This document shows, piece by piece, positions 1 through 7,636 of a stretch of DNA of 64,000 bases. Position 1 is the first letter of the stretch. The number at the start of each line of letters is the position of its first letter. Location of the stretch: contig NZ_JAVDSB010000013.1 in assembly GCF_031455095.1 (NCBI RefSeq), forward strand, positions 62,001 through 126,000, given 5' to 3'. A model generated the notes under the pieces. That model saw only the letters and a program-made list of their open reading frames with translations. It did not search any database and was not told the DNA's origin. Position numbers and translations under genes: made by a program. This DNA is from Paenibacillus_E qinlingensis_A (GTDB taxonomy: Bacteria; Bacillota; Bacilli; Paenibacillales; NBRC-103111).

Positions 1-122
1 TGGACAATCCATTCATCGTTCGTATCCACGCTTTGGGAGAGTTCCTCGTTGGTTAAAATATAAGCAGGCACATAGGTGCCGATGGCTGAAATTCGCGCTT
101 GTAAAGAAATAGAGGACGACAT
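1..122 (-). CDS. fabH: Beta-ketoacyl-ACP synthase III (FabH), N-terminal fragment
   Basis: This is the first 40 codons of a gene that runs off the left edge. The translation opens MSSSISLQARISAIGTYVP and continues with LTNEEL and VDTNDEWI, which is the characteristic N-terminus of FabH, the enzyme that condenses acetyl- or branched acyl-CoA with malonyl-ACP to start fatty acid synthesis. The ATG at 122 has an AAGGAGTG ribosome binding site just upstream. The catalytic Cys-His-Asn residues lie outside the window. A FapR operator sits between promoter and start, as for fabHA/fabHB in Bacillus subtilis, which supports the assignment. Confidence 0.85.
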   Translation of the reverse strand, partial: MSSSISLQARISAIGTYVPAYILTNEELSQSVDTNDEWIV

Positions 123-150
123 GAGTGACACTCCTTTTTAGTATCAAGTA

Positions 151-167
151 TTAGTATCTGGTACTAA
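151..167 (-). promoter_or_regulatory. FapR operator upstream of fabH
   Basis: The 17-bp sequence reads TTAGTACCAGATACTAA on the fabH strand. It is an interrupted palindrome matching the known FapR box (TTAGTACCTRATACTAA-like). It lies just downstream of a -35 TTGACA (196-201) and -10 TACACT (172-177, 18-bp spacer), where a repressor would block transcription. In Bacilli, FapR binding is relieved by malonyl-CoA. Confidence 0.85.
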
Positions 168-171
168 AATT

Positions 172-201
172 AGTGTAAGGCATGGAAGTGTTCGTTGTCA
201 A
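172..201 (-). promoter_or_regulatory. Sigma-A promoter of fabH
   Basis: On the minus strand, TTGACA at 201-196 and TACACT at 177-172 are separated by 18 bp. The FapR box begins about 5 bp downstream of the -10. Confidence 0.6.
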
Positions 202-253
202 TAGGAGAACATGAGTTTTAAACTTGCTAGTTGCTAATACTGTAGATCAAAAG

Positions 254-291
254 CTTAAAAAGCTGCCGATAATAAACGGCAGCTTTTTAAG
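254..291. terminator. Intrinsic terminator after the LysR gene
   Basis: A perfect stem of 15 bp (CTTAAAAAGCTGCCG at 254-268, CGGCAGCTTTTTAAG at 277-291) has an 8-nt loop. A/T runs on both sides let it act in either direction. It ends the minus-strand LysR gene. Confidence 0.8.
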
Positions 292-297
292 TTTTTT

Positions 298-1194
298 CTA
301 ACTTCTAACAGGATTTTGACGAATCATTTTAATAAAGTTCATTGCGGGAGCAGATAAGGGTTCATTTTTGCGCGTGCATATGGCAATTGTGTTGGTTAAG
401 TGAATCCCTTCGACAAAAACTCGGCATAACTCACCACGCCTTACATATTCGCGTACAACCAACGAAGAAACAAAATTGGCACCATAGCCTGCAACAACGG
501 CTGTGATAGCTTCATGCAACCCATTGAATTGCAAAGAGATTGTAGGGGGCGAAGTATTGTAGGTGCGACATAAAGATAACAATCGCTCTCGAGTTGAACT
601 CCCTTCCTCACGCATAACGAAGGGTTCCTTCATCATGTCAGTCAATGAAATATTTTGATTCGCATACCGATGATTAGGTGCAACGACGAACCATAACTCG
701 TCCTGAAATAGTTCCTCTGTCTGAATCATATCCGAATATTCCTCGGGTATTCCCCCATAAATAGCTATATCCACATCGACATTCAATAGTTGTTTAAGAG
801 CGTCATTGGAATTCGTAGTTGTAATGATCATTTCGACTTGTTCGAATTGTTGTTTGAATTGGGCTATCCAGGTAGGGATCAGGAAATGAGCAGGTAAATA
901 CGTCGCGGCTATACGCATACATCCAACGGAGCCGTTACGGTAATCTTCAGCATACCGTTCAATTTGTTGTTCCACAGCAAAAAGTCGTTTTGCAAGTAAG
1001 GCAATTTCTTCACCTGCATCTGTTAACGCAATTCCTCTTCCTTGGGGCTTGAGCAGCGTTAGGAGCAGTTCTTTTTCAAATTTCTTAATCTGTGCAGTTA
1101 TGGCTGGTTGGCTGATGTTAAGTAATTCTGATGCACGAGTTACACTTCCGGTACTAGCAACGATATGAAATAAGCGTAAGGCATGTAGATTCAT
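298..1194 (-). CDS. LysR-family transcriptional regulator
   Basis: A 298-residue protein with the standard LysR layout. A winged helix-turn-helix occupies about residues 1-60 (MNLHALRLFHIVASTGSVTRAS, ISQPAITAQIKKFEKEL), followed by a linker helix and a periplasmic-binding-like effector domain from about 88 to 290. Length is typical. It resembles CysL/CbbR-type members in the effector domain, but the ligand cannot be read from sequence. It is divergent from the O-methyltransferase at 1325, across an A+T-rich intergenic region with many TAT repeats, so that gene and its own are the likely targets. Confidence 0.85.
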   Translation of the reverse strand: MNLHALRLFHIVASTGSVTRASELLNISQPAITAQIKKFEKELLLTLLKPQGRGIALTDAGEEIALLAKRLFAVEQQIERYAEDYRNGSVGCMRIAATYLPAHFLIPTWIAQFKQQFEQVEMIITTTNSNDALKQLLNVDVDIAIYGGIPEEYSDMIQTEELFQDELWFVVAPNHRYANQNISLTDMMKEPFVMREEGSSTRERLLSLCRTYNTSPPTISLQFNGLHEAITAVVAGYGANFVSSLVVREYVRRGELCRVFVEGIHLTNTIAICTRKNEPLSAPAMNFIKMIRQNPVRS

Positions 1195-1324
1195 TTCGAA
1201 TTCTCCTACTCATGAATTCATATATTATTTATATGTATCCATTATAAACATATATTATATTTATGATTATAACTCAGTTACACTGTTAGTAGAAGTTAAC
1301 AAATGTAGAGGAGAAGTGATCTTA

Positions 1325-1996
1325 ATGAGTCAGATAAACGTCTGGGATAAGGTTGATCAGTATATAACGGAGCGTCTCATTCCACATGATGCTATTCTCG
1401 AAGCAGTGTTGTCCACCAATCAAGAGGCCGGATTACCGGCTTATGATGTCTCACCCTCACAAGGGAAATTGTTAAACTTGCTTGTGCAGATGCAGGGATC
1501 GAAACGTATCTTGGAGGTCGGTACATTGGGAGGATACAGTACAATCTGGATGGCACGAGCGCTGCCTGCTGAAGGGAAAATAGTCACGCTAGAACTTGAT
1601 CCTCATCATGCACAGGTAGCAGCGGCTAATCTTTCCCTGGCTGAAGTGCAAGATAAGGTGGAGCTTCGAGTAGGGGATGCTTTAGAGCAATTGTCACAGA
1701 TGAGTAACGAGGGTGTCGAGCCTTTTGATTGTATATTTATTGATGCTGACAAGCCGAATAATCCGAATTATTTAAAATGGGCTCTTCACTTCTCCCATCC
1801 GGGAACTGTGATTATAGGTGATAATGTCATTCGCGAAGGTGAAATTATTAATAAAAACAGTGAAGATCCACGTGTACAAGGTGTTAGAGCATTTTATGAT
1901 CTTATCGCAGATGAGAATAGAATTACAGCCACTGCGATTCAAACAGTTGGAAGTAAAGGATATGATGGGTTCGTTATTGGTATGGTTACTAGCTAA
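1325..1996 (+). CDS. SAM-dependent O-methyltransferase, family 3
   Basis: A 223-residue class I methyltransferase of the caffeoyl-CoA/catechol O-methyltransferase type. Motif I is visible as EVGTLGGYSTIWMARALP (about residues 60-77). Acidic motif II (VTLELDPHHAQVAAANL) and the metal-binding DAD motif (FIDADKP) follow, so it should use SAM and a divalent cation to methylate a hydroxyl group on a small aromatic or related substrate. The ATG at 1325 is preferred over the GTG at 1316 because GAGGAG at 1308-1313 is correctly spaced only from the former. It is probably controlled by the divergent LysR gene. The substrate is unknown. Confidence 0.85.
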   Translation: MSQINVWDKVDQYITERLIPHDAILEAVLSTNQEAGLPAYDVSPSQGKLLNLLVQMQGSKRILEVGTLGGYSTIWMARALPAEGKIVTLELDPHHAQVAAANLSLAEVQDKVELRVGDALEQLSQMSNEGVEPFDCIFIDADKPNNPNYLKWALHFSHPGTVIIGDNVIREGEIINKNSEDPRVQGVRAFYDLIADENRITATAIQTVGSKGYDGFVIGMVTS

Positions 1997-2010
1997 GTGC
2001 GATAACAGCA

Positions 2011-2046
2011 AAAAGAGGTTGTCTAAATTTTGTAACAGCCTCTTCT
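2011..2046 (+). terminator. Terminator after the O-methyltransferase
   Basis: AGAGGTTGT (2014-2022) pairs with ACAGCCTCT (2035-2043) through one G-T wobble and is followed by a short T-rich tract. Confidence 0.55.
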
Positions 2047-2096
2047 TCGTTAATGACCTAGGAGTAATGAGCCTGCTTCCACTGCTTCCCACAATC

Positions 2097-2283
2097 TAAC
2101 TGGATTTTCTCCATCTATTTGAATCGGATTTCGCGAATCTGAAGGGTTAACTGTATTTCCTGTAGTTAAATTTCCCCGATGTGCTTGTTTCTTCAAATTT
2201 CAAAGAAATTAGCTGTAGTTTTTCCATCTAATCCTGCAAACAGGTCAGATTCGGATAAATTAGCTGTAGTTTATACATTTAAA
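2097..2283. repeat. Cluster of four about 24-bp interspersed repeats
   Basis: Four related units lie at 2097-2120, 2147-2169, 2208-2232 and 2259-2283. Each starts with TTAACTG or TTAGCTG, has a central T-rich block (GGATTTTCTCC, GTAGTTTTTCC, GTAGTTTATAC) and ends CATCTAAT or TTTAA. The same unit occurs in both orientations at 34.63-34.82 kb, so it is a dispersed intergenic repeat. No gene is seen from 1997 to 2388. Confidence 0.75.
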
Positions 2284-2350
2284 CACGTGTGGCAGCTAGG
2301 AAGAATACCCCAGTGTTAAAAGGTTTTGCTGCGCGTCTTCCACGAAAAGC

Positions 2351-2382
2351 AGGAGCTAAGCGAGAAAGACCGCTTAGCTCCT
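2351..2382 (-). terminator. Terminator-like hairpin after the beta-helix gene
   Basis: AGGAGCTAAGCG (2351-2362) and CGCTTAGCTCCT (2371-2382) form a perfect 12-bp stem with an 8-nt loop, just downstream of the minus-strand gene's stop codon. The T tract is weak on the minus side (GCTTTTCG). Confidence 0.6.
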
Positions 2383-2388
2383 TAGTTT

Positions 2389-4017
2389 TTATGAAAATTG
2401 ATTTAAATGCTCATAAATCGTCCCATTCACTTCTTCGTCTCTTAACAAGGGGACGGAGATACCTTCAAACGTATTCCCAATCATGAAAACGTTGTGGGCA
2501 TCAATGGCATGCACACCGATTTCGGAGTTTTTCATCGTATTGTTCAAAATCACAATGTTGGTATTGAATTTACCGCTGAATCCAGCGGATTTCACACCAA
2601 TACAACCGGCTGCTTCATATCTGGGGAAGAAACCGCAATTGTCGAACTCACAATCTTTAATTAGTATATCCGTTGCATGTCCGCCTTCGGCGTGAACGGG
2701 TAATTCTGCGCCGAGTAAGATCCCAGGATTCATCGTATTTTTGTAGGTGCAATTCAGAATCACTACATGGTCGTATCGCACTAGATGACCGGCCCCAGCA
2801 ATGTTCGTAAACTCCGAGTTTTTACAAATGTACCTGTCAGGCTCCCAACAAGCGGCGCTTCCTAACATGCCATTCTGTGTGATGACAGGAAGCTTCTCGT
2901 TCAAGCGAATCCGGTAATAATTCCCGCGATCGCCTTTTCCCTCGTGATGCCAATCTGCAATGGTTAACCGATAGATGTCTTCTTCGTGATTTAATTCAAT
3001 AACACTGCCTATCTCCAGCTTTGCAAAGGTATGATGGCAAAAGAACAATGCCTCATCATCGCTTAGCACTTCTTTTACAATGAGCCAGTTGCTGTGCATG
3101 TTCTGACCATCCATTCGAACTCCTTCGATAATCAACTGGTCAATGTTGAGATCACCATTGCATTTGAAAATTTTCCAAGCATCCCTTGGGGCAGTAAATA
3201 AGCGATTGCCATCGGGTTTAAAAATCACGCGCTCCGCTGTTATATGCTTACAAGCCTCCGTTAACATGCAGAAGCCATTTGAATTATACGTCCTTATATT
3301 AGAAAGGTTTAAATGGTTACATCGTGCGAAGTAAGTTTGAAAGTCGGTCTGAGCCCCTTGATGCCAAGAGACATATTCTCCAAGAGCGACCTTAGCAGCT
3401 ACCTCGGCATTCGTTAAGGACAATTGATTCGGGGCGATTCGTTTCCAAAGCACGCCTGCTCCAGAACCATAAGTAACACTTTCACCTGTCAGTGCGCCTG
3501 TCTCCGGATTAAAGCGATTCATACAATAACAGCCCATTCCGTCGTAGCACGGATTGCCTTCAAAAACGTCGACGACGATATGAGAGTCACTTTTTGCAAT
3601 AACAACACCTGCTGATGCGTAGAACGGCTCACGGGAAAAAGCGATATTTTTGAGTGCAAGCCTCTCGTTGTCTTCGCACCACAGGATCGCGGGCAGGTAG
3701 CCGTGAATCTGAAGATCATTAATTCCAACGAATACGGTTGCAGGATCCCCTTGTTCGTCTACAGCACCTAATAATGTTAGCTTTTGAGAGCCTTGAATGA
3801 CGATATGGCATACTTTGCTGTCATGCGCGGAACTGCCGGCATCATGTTCAAAACCTGCTGTATCGAAAGTTATTGCACTTTGCAGCATATAGCGTCGCGG
3901 TTCGAAAATCACGAACTCCGCTTGTGTTTCTATCGCATGTTGAATCGCCGCGCGAATCATTGCTGCATCGTCGGAACCTTTGAAATTGTTGACATAGACC
4001 ACAGGAATAGAATTCAT
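2389..4017 (-). CDS. Right-handed parallel beta-helix protein, possible glycosidase or lyase
   Basis: A 542-residue protein with no clear signal peptide. It opens with an N-terminal segment seen in pectate-lyase-fold proteins (VNNFKGSDDAAMIRAAIQHA, then FVIFEPRRYML). Later come many short strand-turn repeats ending in Asn/Cys ladders (LNCTYKNTMNPG, IKDCEFDNCGF, VILNNTMKNSEIG). The segment RDAWKIFKCNG...GVRMDGQNMHS resembles the region around the active site of GH110 alpha-galactosidases, but the match is by eye and weak. The gene is divergent from a two-component system at 4214, which may control it. A cytoplasmic enzyme acting on imported oligosaccharide is the simplest guess; the substrate is not known. 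Confidence 0.6.
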   Translation of the reverse strand: MNSIPVVYVNNFKGSDDAAMIRAAIQHAIETQAEFVIFEPRRYMLQSAITFDTAGFEHDAGSSAHDSKVCHIVIQGSQKLTLLGAVDEQGDPATVFVGINDLQIHGYLPAILWCEDNERLALKNIAFSREPFYASAGVVIAKSDSHIVVDVFEGNPCYDGMGCYCMNRFNPETGALTGESVTYGSGAGVLWKRIAPNQLSLTNAEVAAKVALGEYVSWHQGAQTDFQTYFARCNHLNLSNIRTYNSNGFCMLTEACKHITAERVIFKPDGNRLFTAPRDAWKIFKCNGDLNIDQLIIEGVRMDGQNMHSNWLIVKEVLSDDEALFFCHHTFAKLEIGSVIELNHEEDIYRLTIADWHHEGKGDRGNYYRIRLNEKLPVITQNGMLGSAACWEPDRYICKNSEFTNIAGAGHLVRYDHVVILNCTYKNTMNPGILLGAELPVHAEGGHATDILIKDCEFDNCGFFPRYEAAGCIGVKSAGFSGKFNTNIVILNNTMKNSEIGVHAIDAHNVFMIGNTFEGISVPLLRDEEVNGTIYEHLNQFS

Positions 4018-4171
4018 TCTGATGACTCCTTTGGGTTATTATGCAAACAGAATAAAGTATTTAGGTTTATAAAGATATAAATAATCATGTGAAAACTTTA
4101 GTTATTTGGCGATTTCGTAGAAAAATGATAATTTTAACGTAATAATGACTGTTTATTCAAATATCACCTTC

Positions 4172-4196
4172 TATAATTGTATGTAGACGTTTCCAT
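4172..4196 (+). promoter_or_regulatory. -10 element and cre-like site before the histidine kinase
   Basis: TATAAT at 4172-4177 is a good -10; the -35 is poor. ATGTAGACGTTTCCAT at 4181-4196 fits the CcpA cre consensus WTGNAARCGNWWWCAW with two mismatches, which suggests glucose repression of the two-component operon. Confidence 0.4.
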
Positions 4197-4213
4197 GAAG
4201 GGGTTAGGCACGC

Positions 4214-5983
4214 ATGAATCGCATATCCGCTATGTTCAGGAAATTACGAATAACGCCAAAAGTGTTCCTTCTGACATTCCTTTGTTTTGAGTTACTGACG
4301 TTAGTGACGGCGTACTCATTTAATCAACACTCGTCAGAGATACTGATCAAATCTCAAATGGATTATGCAAGACAAGCCGTTCAGAAATCCAATCGGTACC
4401 TAGATAGTAATTTGCAAAATATACGGACTGCGCTTAGCTCGATCGTGAATGATAGCCGGTTGAAAACTGGCGACTATAAACAGCTAGAAACATGGATGTC
4501 GGTGAACCTGCTCTATTTATCGCCGAATTTGAGTAATGTCCATCTGATTTCCAATCAAGATGTTCTAGCCAGTTCTTCTTCGCACAGTTGGGATTTGTTT
4601 GACGATCCTGTGATTCAACAATTATTAGCGAGTCCACTTGTAGACTCGAAATGGGTTGGGCCTTATCATTCCACAGTTTCAGGATACACATTGACTTATG
4701 TAACACCAGTAGATTTGATGAATGGCTCTCGAGGTATTTTACTGGCTGATGTGAATTTGGAAAGGTTGTACTACACATTGTTTCCTGATGAAGTGCAGGA
4801 TGTATCTGAGAATCTTATTATTTTGGATAAAGAATTACGTCCAGTTATTGGGAAAGAGCCTTATATCCACTATGATTATGTTCAAAAAATATATCATTTG
4901 ACCGGGTTTGACCCGTTCATTCTTCGCTCCAGCTGGGGGCAAAAAGAGTTCATGAATCCTCAAGCCGACGATAGTCTTATTATGACGAGGGGATATAATA
5001 CCATTCTTAAATGGCAGTTAGTCGTTATCATGAACAAAAGTGAACTGCTGGCACCTCTTAAGCAATCGATAAGCGACTCGATCCAGCTTGCGCTGATCTC
5101 TTTTTTACTGGCGTTAGGTTTATCCTTATTCGTAACCGTAATCATTTCTTCGCCAATTAAAAGAATGACTAAATATGTGCAAAAAGTAGGAGAAGGAGAT
5201 TTGGATTCTCAACTCGCCATTAAAACGGAAGATGAGATCGGCTACCTAGCTATGCATTTCAATGTCATGACGAAAAAAATAGGGCAGTTGCTGAGCGATT
5301 TAAAATATAGCGAGGAGCAGAAAAAGCTTTCTGATTTTCGTGCTTTGCATGCCCAAATTAAGCCTCATTTTTTATATAATACGTTAAATACGATCTCCAT
5401 GCTCGGACGGCGAGGCGATATGGAGAAGATGGATACGCTGATTTCTGCCTTATCGAATCAACTACACTATGCACTCGATAACTCACCGGATCCAGTAAAA
5501 ATGAGGGAAGAGTTGATCGCGATTGAGAATTACGTAGAACTTATGAAAATCCGTTATCCGAATAAATGCGAGTTTGAATTCGATATTGATCCTCTTTCCT
5601 TGGAATATAAGCTTCCTAAGTTTATTTTGCAGCCAATTGTTGAAAATGCCATTTTCCACGGGATCGTTCCTAAGGACGCAGGTGGAACCGTGTATATCGG
5701 AACGATGGTCAATCAGGGTGATTGGGAAATATTGATAGAAGATAATGGGGTTGGCATGGAGAAGGAAACGTTACAAGAATTGGTAGATAAGCTGGAACAG
5801 CGTGAGAAAGTAGTCAATCGAGTGAAGCATATTGGCATTGTGAACGTGCACGAACGATTCCAGCTTATGTTTGGATCCGAGTATCAATTAACCATTGACA
5901 GTCATCCCCAAATTGGAACGAAAATATGGATAAAACTTCCTAAGGAAAGGGCTGGATCCGTTGAAACGTCTTCTTTTAATTGA
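4214..5983 (+). CDS. YesM-type sensor histidine kinase
   Basis: A 589-residue membrane kinase. A first transmembrane segment (about 17-36) and a second (about 290-312) enclose an extracellular sensor of some 250 residues. HAMP follows, and then the His_kinase domain with the phospho-acceptor His385 in QIKPHFLYNTLN. The C-terminal ATPase has the N box (QPIVENAIFHG) and G box (EDNGVGM). This is the LytS/YesM class, usually a sensor of carbohydrates. The gene overlaps the start of the response regulator by 23 nt, so the two are translationally coupled. Its divergent neighbour is the beta-helix protein. Confidence 0.92.
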   Translation: MNRISAMFRKLRITPKVFLLTFLCFELLTLVTAYSFNQHSSEILIKSQMDYARQAVQKSNRYLDSNLQNIRTALSSIVNDSRLKTGDYKQLETWMSVNLLYLSPNLSNVHLISNQDVLASSSSHSWDLFDDPVIQQLLASPLVDSKWVGPYHSTVSGYTLTYVTPVDLMNGSRGILLADVNLERLYYTLFPDEVQDVSENLIILDKELRPVIGKEPYIHYDYVQKIYHLTGFDPFILRSSWGQKEFMNPQADDSLIMTRGYNTILKWQLVVIMNKSELLAPLKQSISDSIQLALISFLLALGLSLFVTVIISSPIKRMTKYVQKVGEGDLDSQLAIKTEDEIGYLAMHFNVMTKKIGQLLSDLKYSEEQKKLSDFRALHAQIKPHFLYNTLNTISMLGRRGDMEKMDTLISALSNQLHYALDNSPDPVKMREELIAIENYVELMKIRYPNKCEFEFDIDPLSLEYKLPKFILQPIVENAIFHGIVPKDAGGTVYIGTMVNQGDWEILIEDNGVGMEKETLQELVDKLEQREKVVNRVKHIGIVNVHERFQLMFGSEYQLTIDSHPQIGTKIWIKLPKERAGSVETSSFN

Positions 5984-7565
5984 TGATGAAGAGATTGCCA
6001 GACAGCATATCAAAGAAGCTTTTCCGTGGGAGGAGTGGGGGTATACCATTGTCGGTGAAGCAACGAACGGTATAGAAGCGTTAACAGCGATAGAGGCTCT
6101 CAACCCAGATGTTGCTTTGATCGATATTACGATGCCGGTGATGGACGGCTTGACGCTCCTGAAACATATCAATAATCGTTTTTCACAGACGAAATGCGTT
6201 ATCCTAACCGCTCACAGAGAGTTCAGTTATATTAATCAAGCCATGCAGCATGGTGCGCTCGGTTATATACTCAAATCACCTATCAACCTAATTGAAACAA
6301 AGGAAGCATTAGACAAAGCGTCAAAAGAATCTGAGAAAGATATGACGATCATGTCTGCCTCCATCAATCATAAGACGATCCAAAGTAACAGTTATCCGCT
6401 TAGAAAGCATTATTTTCAACAGATCCTAATGGGGCTATATGCTGAAGATGGTGAGATTAATCAAAAAGGGAAAGAAATCGGTGCGAATTTGTCGTTTGAC
6501 ACAACCGTTTTAGTGGTTGTTGAAGTTGATGGGCTAGTGAGTTTAAAGGAACGTTACTCAAGCAATGATAGGATGCTTATCGAATTCAGCATGTTAGAAA
6601 TGATTCGAGAATCGCTTCAAGAATCTTTTCCTATCCATAGTGAGTTATTTCCATTGGAGTTCGGAAAAGTGGTTGTACTTCTCGCGTCGGATGACAAGAG
6701 TTTGGATAAAGAAGGAAGCATGGCCGCCTGTTTGCGTCTAGAGCAGACAATTCAGGGTCCTTTGGAGAAGTACTTAGATGTCTCCATAAAGTTGGCCGCT
6801 AGTGAACCGTTCAGCAGGCTCAACCAACTTCGTTCTATATACAAACAAATCAATGGTTTGTTCATTTATCGCTTTTATCAGGAGAAGCCTAAGACGATTT
6901 TTACCTATGGGCTCCGTCCATTTGGGCTTCTGAGCATGCAACACGTATCCGAGTTAAATGCGTTAGCGGACAATCTGCAAGTAGATAGATCCCATGCGGC
7001 TTATGTAAGAATACTACACAAAATAAAAGCGTATCTACTGGAATGGTATCCATCACCAGCTGAAGTTCTGAATTGGTTTCAATCTCTGGCGTCGCGTATG
7101 ACTGACGCGGCCTATTTACCAGAATGGCCGCAATTTGAAGTTGCCATTAACTTGAGCGAGGCCATACAGTTCGTGTTAGCATGGCTGCAGAAGTGTGATC
7201 GAATTGTAGCAGAAGCAATCGTAGTACGTCCTGAAATTGCACGGGCTATCTTGTACATTCGTCAGCATCTGGGAGGCGAGTTGACCGTAGATGCGATTGC
7301 AGGGGAGTCTGGGCTCAGCACCTCTCATTTTAGCCATATTTTCAAGAAAGAGACGGGAATGTCTGTCATTGATTATGTGCTGGAGCAAAGAATAGAACTC
7401 GCTAAGCAGTATTTAGCGGAAGGTAAATTTCGCAATTACGAATTGTCCGAGAAGGTTGGTTTTCAACACTATTCGTATTTCTCCAATATATTTAAGAAAA
7501 TGACCGGCATGAGCCCCAATGAATATAAACGCACAGTGAAAAATGTTATTACGTCGCCAAATTAG
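5961..7565 (+). CDS. YesN-type AraC response regulator
   Basis: A 534-residue partner of the kinase. The receiver domain occupies residues 1-120 with acidic D8/D9 and phospho-acceptor Asp55 (ALIDITMPVMDG). A long central region has no recognised domain. A C-terminal pair of AraC helix-turn-helices spans about 430-530 (GLSTSHFSHIFKKETGMS and FQHYSYFSNIFKKMTGMSP). The start is TTG at 5961, supported by AAGGAAAGG at 5942-5950 and by the receiver beginning MKRLLLIDDEE. DNA targets are probably the adjacent beta-helix gene or an unlinked sugar operon. Confidence 0.92.
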   Translation: MKRLLLIDDEEIARQHIKEAFPWEEWGYTIVGEATNGIEALTAIEALNPDVALIDITMPVMDGLTLLKHINNRFSQTKCVILTAHREFSYINQAMQHGALGYILKSPINLIETKEALDKASKESEKDMTIMSASINHKTIQSNSYPLRKHYFQQILMGLYAEDGEINQKGKEIGANLSFDTTVLVVVEVDGLVSLKERYSSNDRMLIEFSMLEMIRESLQESFPIHSELFPLEFGKVVVLLASDDKSLDKEGSMAACLRLEQTIQGPLEKYLDVSIKLAASEPFSRLNQLRSIYKQINGLFIYRFYQEKPKTIFTYGLRPFGLLSMQHVSELNALADNLQVDRSHAAYVRILHKIKAYLLEWYPSPAEVLNWFQSLASRMTDAAYLPEWPQFEVAINLSEAIQFVLAWLQKCDRIVAEAIVVRPEIARAILYIRQHLGGELTVDAIAGESGLSTSHFSHIFKKETGMSVIDYVLEQRIELAKQYLAEGKFRNYELSEKVGFQHYSYFSNIFKKMTGMSPNEYKRTVKNVITSPN

Positions 7566-7583
7566 TTCGAAATTGGATAGAAA

Positions 7584-7635
7584 CAAAAAAAGGCTGACCC
7601 CAAGCAGATCATTCTGCCGGGATCAGCCTTTTTTA
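7584..7635. terminator. Bidirectional terminator between yesN-like and RND genes
   Basis: AAAAAAAGGCTGACCC (7585-7600) pairs with GGGATCAGCCTTTTTT (7619-7634). A runs and T runs flank both sides of the stem, so it serves the two convergent genes. Confidence 0.85.
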
Positions 7636-7636
7636 C

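Noticed and set aside
1772..2099. Overlapping frames on both strands at the end of the O-methyltransferase gene
   Set aside because: They lie mostly inside the methyltransferase coding sequence and its terminator and have no family resemblance.
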